Shown here one piece after another: positions 1 to 10,867 of a DNA stretch of 64,000 nt. Position numbers and translations under genes: made by a program. Every line of letters begins with the position of its first letter. Position 1 is the stretch's first letter. The notes under the pieces are model-generated. The model was not told where the DNA came from and ran no database searches. It saw nothing but the letters and a program-made list of their open reading frames with translations. The stretch comes from Centroberyx gerrardi (taxonomy: Eukaryota; Chordata; Actinopteri; Beryciformes; Berycidae), in contig NC_136002.1 of the NCBI RefSeq assembly GCF_048128805.1, positions 28,578,162 to 28,642,161 of the forward strand, written 5' to 3'.

Positions 1-207
1 TGACTCAGGGGTTTCAGCACAAAAAGTGCAACACAGAAACATTTTTTTATCCTTATGGCAGAACCCGCTCTTATAAGGGTTTCAGCCGAGCCTGCGTCAG
101 AAACACTGCTAACACACTAATGAGGTGTGTGTGTGTGTTTTCAGGGGGAGAAGAAATCAAACAGAATACTAAAAGATGCGGTCTGTGTCCAGTTGTCCAT
201 GCCGTAC

Positions 208-2761
208 CTGGGGACCCCACCCGTGGCAGGGGTGCAGGGTGGCAGTGTGGTTCTCCTTCACACCCTGATCCATACACAGGTGGCTCACTTTAGAGTTACG
301 GATCTAAAATCAAAAAGGCTTTCATCAGTCACACTTCGCACGACAGCAGGACCAAAAAGAATTTGAAATATTCAGTGCTTGTCACCAATCACTTCAGGGC
401 CATTCCTTAGTTTTAATGTGGCAGAGCTGCTTTTTAGTTGTTGTTTAATTACAGAATGAAGCTTTTAAAATGTAACACGGCACATATCTTCATCCATTAT
501 CCTATGAACACACACACAAACACACACACACACACATGCTCTCACTTTATCACTGTCTGTATCAGTAATTCAAATTGATTTGAATTCTCTGACTTGTTGT
601 TTTTGTATTTTGTGGTTTTTGTACCATTTTCCTTCACTTTTGAGTTTTCATATCACTTCTAACGTTGTTTGTCATGTTGATCTTTTTTCTGTCTTTTTGT
701 TTTGGGGTTGAGATGTTTTTTATAAAGCCCTCGGGGTTTCTTTGTCTCATCCACACAGATTGTATTTCTCCTTTTCTCTCTCTGTTTTCAGTGGTTTCAT
801 CAATTTGTGCAAATAAACTAAATCTAAACTTAGAAGCATCTCTTTCCAGTCTCCCACTCCTTCATATCAGTGTGCCTGCTGACTCACCTCGCCATAGAAG
901 AGCGTGTTGTTGTACCTCCTCATCTCTGGGTAGACGTTGTCCAGGTACCACTCAAAGCTCTTACACTGCAGGCTCTTCCTCAGCGCCGCCCGCTGAGAGA
1001 TATCACCGTAATCAATACCGTGGTTCTGCAAGAGCATGAGAAGGCAGAGTCCTTACAGATAGAGGCAACACTTTACTTTACAATGGCTTCATTCCAGCTG
1101 AGCAGTAACCTACAGTTAAAGTAATAATCCATAAAAACGTTTTCACAGAGAGACAGTTACACAGCAATTTAAAGCTAATGGTCTTAAAATAAGGAAAATC
1201 GTGTAACTGTGAATAATTATGTAATTTGCGTGTAATCTGCGTTACTTCCAGTTTGATTTTAAAGTGCTTAAGGTGTAGTATTTTAACATCAATAAATCAT
1301 TACCACATTAATTTTGAGACATTAGTGTAATTACTGTAAACAAACAAGACCATCACCAAGAAGCCTGTCAGCCTCTACTCTGCATTTTATTGCTGCTAAT
1401 TATGTGACACTGGATCGGATTTTGCAAGAAATCTGCTGGATCGCTTTATGGCACAAAACAGGAAGAGGCCGCTGTTCTTCCAGAGCTAACGGAGCTAAAG
1501 CTTTCAGAGTTTCTGGCAACTTTAGATGGTGGAAGGAGGGAAAGGCCGATGGAAAAATCGCTTGTTTGAAGTAGCAACATCTCCTTAGCAACAGGGTTTA
1601 TGGGAAATGTGGTCTTAAAATTCTAGCACTGACAATACAACTGGTGTGACACAGAGGCAACCAATCATCTCGATCATAGTCTCATTTGTTTACGGTAATT
1701 ATACCAAGGTGTCACAATTCATTTGACAATATACAGATGTTTAAAAATGCTACATGTAAGGACACAGTCGAGTGCTGCGCTCTCCAGCAGCGCGGCCTCA
1801 CCTCCACAGGAATGTTCCAGGCCAGGTAGACGTTGGACTTGTACTCGTCCATCCACACCTCGGCCACCCGCAGGGCGTTGCGGCGCGTGTGGAAAGCGAT
1901 GTTGCTGTGGTACGGTTTCTTCATCCGCGCGATGTGAGCCACTCTGGAGCAGGGAAGCACCTCCATGCTGCCTCCACACAGCCACACCTGCAGGGGCACG
2001 GTGTCAGACAGCAGTTTACATTAACAGGTTAATAAATAAATACAAATCATTTCTAAAAAGATTTGCACTAAACAAATACATTCTATTTTACCTATTAATA
2101 TAAAAATAATAATAATTTAAAAAGTGCTTAAAAATAGACTGAAACTAAACATTTGATTGTACACTAAGAGAGAATTATTCAAAGGAAAAAATGCTGAATT
2201 CCAAAATGTCGTGCATAAACAGCAAAATAGTCATGTATTTGTAACAAAATAGCACAGAACGACAACACACTCCAAGCTCCCAAAATGTCTAACGCCAAAG
2301 TACCCAACCTTCCCCCTCTGTGTGACCTATTTATCTCCATTGGCCTCCTGTGTGCTGCTCCTCTAGGACTCTTAATGGGGCCTCATTTATCAGCGGTGCC
2401 ACGCTACGGTGGCCGCTGCTCCACTTAAACCAACAGGGGCAGGCAGGGAGGAGGAAGGAGCAAGGGGAAATGGGGTGACACACAAACCCTGATGCCCAGT
2501 TCGATGTTCTCCCCTCCGTAGACGTCCATGCCCGAGTCCAGCAGGCCGAGCTCGCCGAAGTAGTCGCGGTTCGCCACGAAGGAGCAGCCAATCATGGCCG
2601 GGGTCCTGCCATGAGGGAAACACCACAACAATAGAAGAAAAATTACATTCCTCTTGTTTATGTGTGAGTGTGCTTGTGTACGTGTTTAAACCATGATTCA
2701 CTGTGTAATTGTGTGTCTGTGTGTGTGAATGTGGATGTGAATCCTTGTGTTTCTGTGCAGC

Positions 2762-2794
<33 letters not shown>

Positions 2795-2908
2795 GATCCT
2801 CATCTGTTTATTTTAGCAAGCAGTGGGTATATAGGCTACGTCCCCTGTTGCTCTCAGCCATGCATTTTTGTTGCGAAAGAGTGTGAAAGACAGCGACAGT
2901 CAGCGCAC

Positions 2909-2943
<35 letters not shown>

Positions 2944-5326
2944 TGCACTTCTATTGTACGCATAACAAAAAGAAGCCTGGGAGAAAGACCTTGCCTAAAG
3001 CTAAGACCTGGGACAAACAATTTTACTGTTGTACCAGGAAATAGATAAAAAAAGGGAGGGGGTTGTTTCAGTCCTGCTGCGCTAACTGGGCCATAAGGGA
3101 AGAGGTGGGTGAGGCGTGTGTGTGTGTGTTTTTGTCCGTGTGTGTGTGTGTGTGTGTTCGTGTGTGTCCATGTGTGTCTGTGAGAGAGTGAGTGAAAGAA
3201 TGTGTTGGGAGCAAAATGTGTGAAAGTGTGTGAGTGAGTGAGAGAGAGGGTGAATGAATGAATGGCTGACTGATAGTGTGTGTCTTCATCTGAGTGTGTT
3301 TGTGCGTTCATGTGCTGCTGGGAAAGTCCGACATCCGGGACTTCCAACTCGGCTGCTTAACAGCGTTGCATTCATGTGCTGTTTAGTCAGAAAATCAAAC
3401 CCGGAAGACAAACAGTGAACAAACACAGATGTCCTGCATCTAAACAAGTTAATTTGATGGACTTCATTCAAACAAATGTTGAGTTAGTCTGGTTTTCTTA
3501 CTGTCGACTGACACAAAACTTTATTTTTCGCCTTGTTGAGAAAGTTAAAGGTCACCATTGTTTCATAACTCGGAAACTCGGGTAGCAAAATTTTCTCAGA
3601 CTTAAGCATCCGACCTTGGAGGGCGTTCATGGGAAATTTCCAAGTAGGAAATCTGTTTTTCCGATATATCCCACAGCACATGAACGCACCATGTGTATAT
3701 ACGCTGTACAACTTTAAGCCTCGTCGACCCAGCGTTCCCCTACCTGATGGGTGCGGAGGTGTCGCCCTCGTCCCACCACTGCTTGGGCGGGTTGATGTAC
3801 ATGCACCACAGCTCCCAGTTGTAGCCGTGGCCCGAGTTCTCGTAGCGCTCCAGCTCGAACGTGTCGTGCTTGATGTTGTCGATGGAGGGCAAGATGATCC
3901 TCTTGTGGTCCTCTTTGATTCTGGCCAGAACTGGCTCGGCCCTAACACACACACACACACACATACACACAAACACACACAAAAACACGCACAAATACAC
4001 CAACTTAAAGACAGATGGCACAGGGGATTCTCTTAAGATCTCCCCTCTCTCACCCACTTCAGTCAGTTAGCCGGTCCCTCAAGTTGAACCAACTTATTAG
4101 CAATTCCATTTGATTCAGCTCAAGGCGCAGCTCTGGAGGGCAAGCGTTTATTTATGTTGAGTGAACTGAGCGTTTCATCGTCTATAGTACAGACTGAGCT
4201 GGAACAGGAAGAGGAGACCAACCTGGAGCCGTCGGCAGGATGGGCCAGACATGCTGTAAACAGTCACGAGTGTTTATGTGCCGGCCAAATCAGTATCATC
4301 TTTTAAATCACTGCTCAAAACTTACTTTCATGAACAGGCTTTTATATAATTTCCGATTTTCCTCTTTGTTTCATATTTTATGAGCTATGCATCCTATTTT
4401 TTATTCCTGTTCCTTGAAGGCTTTCCCCCCTCTCCTCCTATCCTTATCTTAAAAGTGTGTATCTTTCAAGTGTGTAATTGCTTTTTGTGTGTTCATTTTA
4501 TGATATTTCTGCTATCCTTTGTCCTCTCCTTCAGTGATTCTGTAAAGCACTTAAAGTGTATTATTATTGTTCATCTTATTATTATGATATGTATGTCAAT
4601 GTGTATTTCAATGGGCCTCTGTTTACATTTGTAACATTCAATTCCAAATCTCTATTTATCAATTTTGGAAAAAAAATTCTAACTTCCTTAGATGATTCTA
4701 TCCATAAAAAAATAACTATTTATATACTACTAGATGACTCAGAACTACTATTAGGGTTAGGATTATTTTCATGCCACACATCATTTTGTAAGAGTGTCAT
4801 GTTTTTTTCAAATGAAGCATATCATTTTGGAATCAAACTCTTCTTTTGGTTTATAACTAAATCAAACAGAGCCTGATCCAAATCCTGCCACTTCTGTCCT
4901 GCGCTGCCTCTCTCCCTTGACAGTAATTTCACTCCACACATTTCTACCTCCAGGTTCCAAGTCTTGATTAATCCATCCAGACGCCAAACTCACTCACCAG
5001 GACGGCGTGAACTCCACGTGGGCGTCGAAGAAGCCCGTCACCTCGGCGCTGGCCACCTTCCAGCCCTCGATTCTGGCGCGGATCAGTCCCTCTCTCTTCT
5101 GGTTCCTGACGATCTTCACCAGGCCGGGGTAGCGCTTGTTCACGTACTCCTCCAGCGGCCCTTTCAGTTGCTCTGGATACAAACATACATACAGTCAATA
5201 TTATCGTTTATCATCTTTCAGTGGAATCATATTGTCATGATATGGTGATTTTGGGATATTGTGACACAATTCTGCTGTCTAAACTGATAATAACAAACAC
5301 ATTTAATATTTATAAACAAATATATC

Positions 5327-5363
<37 letters not shown>

Positions 5364-6999
5364 AAATTTAATGTAAATTTCTTTGCTTATAGTGTCACCT
5401 TATGTACCTTATGCACCAACCACACCAAGTCACTTTCCTTGTATGTGCAAACATACTTGGCATAATAAAGAATTTTGATTCTGATTCTGATTCTGATTTT
5501 ATTGGAAAAATTGGGAATTGGGAATACTATTTATAAATTTCAATTTTCTTTGACATCACACCCTAACATTACCATTGAATGAATGAATTTGATTATCTAT
5601 GTGATTTTGCATGCGTGAGCCATATCGTGCTATATATCGATATCGAAAAAAATCCTTATGATTATCCTTATTATTGATATTGATTTCAACCATATCGCCC
5701 AGACCTACCTCCCTACAGAAAAGATCCTTTCTCTACAGAGATCAATAAAGTCACACAATAAAGTCACAATCACATTATTCTTATCCCCGCTGCCTATTCA
5801 CCTGCAGACATACACACAGAGAAACAAAAAAAAACACACATTGATCTGTTTTCGTTAAAATAAAGACACAAAAACACACGCACACACAGAAAGACATGAC
5901 ATAAATCTCCTCTCTGGGCTCGCTGCATTGCGTTCCAACAGACGAACAAACACCAAAGGGAATCTGCGGCTTCCTGAGCGGCGGCGGCGGCGGCCGCTCC
6001 ACCTTTGATCTCTCACTCAAGTGATCAGCCTTTCCCCCCGGATCCAAACAGTCGCAGCCCTTCTTCCTTTGCATACACACTCACACACACACACACACAC
6101 ACTTGCTAATTCACTCAAACGAATAAACACATTTCTCATGCTCTCTGTGTTTTCTATCTCTTTCTCTCTTGATCATGAACTCAAACAAATAAACACATTT
6201 CTCATGCTCTCTGTCTCCTCTCTCTGTTCCACACACACACACACACACACACACACATCACATTTCATACACACTTGGGCGTGTATGAGACTGTGTGAGC
6301 TGTGTCCACACCACAATGCAAGCGAGGCCAAAGAGCCAGGCGACGTATGCAGGCGGCGAGAGAGCGGTGAGTGTTATTTGTTTGCATGCCTCGCCCTCTC
6401 CGCCGCTGCAATCTCTTCCCCTCTGTGATAGATAGCTGGCTCTCAGCCATCCAGCAGTGCCAGGCGGGAGAGGGGAGGGGTGGAGAGGGGGGGGCGGAGG
6501 GTGTTGAACTGTCTCTCCCTCCTTTTTCTCTCTTCCTCTCTCTCTATCTCTCTCCTTGCATTTCTCGCTATCCTCAGCCACTTTTTTTTTCTGCCCCGAC
6601 TGTTTCTGCCTCTCTCTCTTTCTCTCTGTCTCCCAATTTCCTCGTTGCATCTTTTTGCTTTTCCTCCTATTGCATTTTCTCCTTTCCATTGCATTACACT
6701 CTCTCTCTCAGTCTCTCTCTCTCTGTCTCTCTCTCTCTTTCTATCTCTGTCTCTCTCTCTGTCTCTCTCTGTCTTTCTCTCTCTCTCAATCTCTCACTAT
6801 CTGTCTCTCTCTCTCAGTCTCTTTCTCTCTGTCTCTCTCTTGCCATTTCCTCATTGCATCTCTCTGCTTTCCGTTCTATTGCATTTCTCCTTCCCTCCTT
6901 TCCATATATCCATTGCACTACACTCTCTCTCTCTCTCTCTCTCCTTCTCTCTGTCCAACCCTATTTTTCTTCAGGCCTCTCTCTCTCTGTCTCTCGCTG

Positions 7000-7036
<37 letters not shown>

Positions 7037-10000
7037 TGCCACTTTCTCTAATAGCCCGGCTTGCTCTCTCAGCCTTTCTCCTCACTCTCTATATGCCTCT
7101 TCCTCTCCCTCTCTCTCTTCCTCCTCCTCCTCTCTGCCTTTCACTCTACCTATTTTCAACCCTTCTGCCCTAACTCTCCCTTCAACCCACTTTCCCCTCC
7201 CCACTCTATGCCTCTTCCTCTCCCTTTTCCTCTCTCTCTCTCCTCCTTAGTTTCATCCCCTCTTCCCTCATTTCTCTTTGCAGTCCTCTCCCCTCCACTC
7301 TATACCTCTTCCCCTCTCTCTCTCTCTCTCCTCCTTAGTTTCATCCCCTCTTCCCTCATTTCTCTTTGTAGTCCTCTCCCCTCCACTCTATACCTCTTCC
7401 CCTCTCTCTCTCCCTCTCCTCTCTCTTCACTCTGCCTAGTTTCATCCCCTTCCATCTCTCCCTGTCCCTTCATCTCACAAAGCCCGGCTTGGCAGCGCTG
7501 CCCAATAAATAAGACAGGGACATCTCTTCCCGTGACATCCTATTGTGGCGCTCCGCCTCTATCTGCCCGTCTGCCCCGCAGAAGCCGACGCCATCAGTCA
7601 CCCCGCCGAACGCCGCGCCTCAATAACGCCGGACGCGGCTTTTGTCAAGGAGACGCTCATCACCTTGTCAGGCCGGCGGAGCCCCGTTACGCATCTGATG
7701 CCGCCGTGCCGCGACTCGACACTTCAGAGAGCCCGCCTTCCAGCATGTTCGTGAATGAATTCAATGCAACAAGCATAAATATAGGCTTTTGTGTTGGGTG
7801 TTGGTGTGCATTATGTGTTCATATTCCTGTATTGTGCATGCGAAAGGTCAGATGAATTATATGAAATTCCTTTATGTTGCTTACAAAGACTGTTTTCTGT
7901 CTGATCCAGTTGGTCGCATGCTTAGGGGAGAATGAAGAGTTTTGGATGTGACTCATGTCAGAGGGTGTGTTACATGTGTGTACGCTCTATGATGAATAAC
8001 ATGGAAGGAAACATGTATGTAAGGTACATCGTAATGGTGAGTAAATACATGCAGTGACCTATATGCTCAGAGCATTTTCTACAGTACAGATGGTAAACTG
8101 GTAGTGTGTGTGTGTGTGTGTGTGCGCCTGTGTGTGTGTGCACTAGGCTTCAACCAATATGGGTTTTGAAAGCCAATAGCGATATATTTGGATTAAAGCT
8201 GCCAATAGCTGATATGTTGTGCCAATATTTTGTGCTGTATATGCACAGTACATTTGACAATTTTTATGCCATAAAATATCCCAAAAGTTCTCCCAGAATT
8301 GTATCTTTGCAGGATGGAAAAGCCTCTGAAGACACATTTAGACGATGGGACACTAAAACGCTCCATTGAAACCGATACTAACAGAATTCTTATGTTAGTT
8401 AGCAGCTGTTCAAGGCAGTGAGGCCGGTTTCACTGCAGGTTTTACAGACTGTCACCTCTGAAGCTGGTTCAGTAAAATCATATCCATCCCTATTAGCAGT
8501 GGGCAACGCTGACTGGGCAGTATTTTTATTTAAAGGCTAATGTCTAGCTGATATATCGACAAATCAATGTCAGTCTAACCCTAGTGTCAGTCTAATCCCT
8601 AATAGTGCTGTGAAAAAAGTGACACTTATAAGGCATTTTATGGCACAAAATGAAGATAAATTATGGTAAAATATAGTAGGAAAGTCCTTGGATGACAAAA
8701 TGGCAACACTTTACAGACTAGACCCTTTATTTTAGAGATACTGAGTGATGAGCAGACATTTGGTTTGGCGCTTTCCCCCCGGACTTCTGTGGGTATGGAA
8801 CAAACAGAGCAGCCTGCAGAGAGCTGCCTCTCATCCCCCTATGTCTCTTAACTCTCCTAGTCAGCCTCAACAGTAAAATATCTGACTTGAGATACAGCAG
8901 ATCCAAATCAGCAAACGACACTCACTTTCCTCATCAGCGTTCTGGGAGCAGAAGTCTTAATTCCTACTGACCGTCATCGCTGTTGTCGTCCACCAGGATG
9001 ATCTCCTTGAGCAGATGAGCCGGCGTGTGATTGACAGCCGAGTGGACCGAGCGGAGGATCACCGACAGAGCCTCGTTGACGAAGATGAAGATGAGGGAGA
9101 TCTGGGGGAGGTCTCTCGGGTAGCTGACCTTCCTGCATCTGCACAGACAGATACGCACGCACACAGTGTGACTATCCCATTTGAAAGCCAAATAAAAGCT
9201 TTTTATGTTAGGTTATTCTGTCGGCTGTGAAGCGTGCGTCCTGGGCTTTGCACGCTCCACTCGTCCTCAATCATTACTGTGAAAGACCAAGCCGCCTCCA
9301 TGGAGTTGCTGACATCTTGTTCGCCGAGGCTGAAAGGCAAACCACGTGCCTCTTCCTGTTCAACTATAATCACATGGGTTTTTTTTTTTTTAATTGGCCT
9401 ATTCACAGTCTGTCTACTGCAGATAGGAGGCCTATTTTTACTGCAGCCTTTGTTTAAATGGGCTACAGCTCTAATGAAGGGGAAAGAGGCGCAGCAAGGC
9501 TTTGGCTGTGAGTTTAGTTACAGTGGGAGAGGAAAGTGGCTTCCTTTCCTTATCTCCTTTCCTTGTTGTATCAGTTGTGTCATCTTATTTCCCGTGCGGA
9601 ATAAACTGTTAATTACCTGCAATATCATCATAAACCCAATGTTTTCATGACAATTGGTGAGATGTTGCAATAGTTCTCAACCTTTTCGGCTCGTGAGCCC
9701 CAAAAACAAAGAAAAGCCTACAAACCTGTTGCAGGCTTAAGCGTGATGAATTGTGACCTTTGCCACCAAATGATGATTTTCATTTTACCCTTTCAGGCTA
9801 CTTTACTTGATTCATAATCAGAAGAACCCTAGAGGCTGCAAATATTCATTGTTTCACAAAAAGAAGGAGTTTATCACATAGATTCACAAACATGATGATA
9901 GTATTTGTGTATTAGAAATATATGTTTTCACATTCCATAAATCGCTGGCCCGGGGGATCCTGACCCTCTGGTTGAGAACCACTGAGGTAAAGTACTGTGG

Positions 10001-10825
10001 AAAGTGTTTTATAAAGCTTCCTCCATGCTGCTGAACAAGTGCGGATTGCATTTTGCTTTTTCAAGTGTCCCCGACTGTCAGTGAATCCATAATGAAACTT
10101 TGGTTGGACCATTCCTCTTGCAGTTTCCCATGATAACCTCTGTGTCTTTAACACTACACTGACCACCAAACACCCACCAAAACTAGACATTTAAAAGGAA
10201 TAAGTGATATTATTTGAAGTTAATAATGATACTTACTAACACTGCTAGTATTACTACTACTACTACTACTACTACTAGTACTACTACAACTGCTTCTTCT
10301 ACAACTACAACAACTACTACTGGTACTAATCCTACTGCTATTGCTATAACTACAACCTCTACTGCTGCTACTACCACTACTACTATTACTACTACTACCA
10401 CTACTACTGCTTCTACTACTACTACTACTGCTGCTATTTTCTAAATAAAAATGATTACATATGTAACATATATAGGTGATGTGCTGCAAAACAGGTAAGA
10501 AGTTTGGACTAATGAACTTGACATCCCTGAACAGATACTGAGCAGATACAGTGCATCCCAAAAAAGACAATGCTTCTTCTAATACTGCTAATGGGTTGAC
10601 ATTTGATCTTTGTTCCTTTCCAGCTCTCTCTCTCGACTCCCCGCCACCTCCAGCTCCACGACAGAAAGAGAGCTTCAGCCAAGATAGAAGACTCCTCAGA
10701 CTCCGGCTCGCATACTGCTGCTAAGCCTGAAGATATCACACCCCAACACGCCTCAGACGCCACTTTGATCTCAGCAACATAAAAACCCCCGAGTGACAAA
10801 TGAGAGAGTTGGATTCTGATCCCCC

Positions 10826-10867
<42 letters not shown>

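Noticed and set aside
2390..3347. Open frames with [12 protein letters not shown] sequence on the minus strand
   Set aside because: They read TG/CA microsatellites; only the part 2488-2605 in another frame is a real exon.
6371..7855. Several overlapping open frames of 200-260 codons, rich in Ser and Leu
   Set aside because: They translate the CT repeat in all three frames; no domain, no splice context, and they lie in a galnt17 intron.
10210..10444. Thr-, Val- and Ser-rich open frames
   Set aside because: Products of the TAC trinucleotide repeat.
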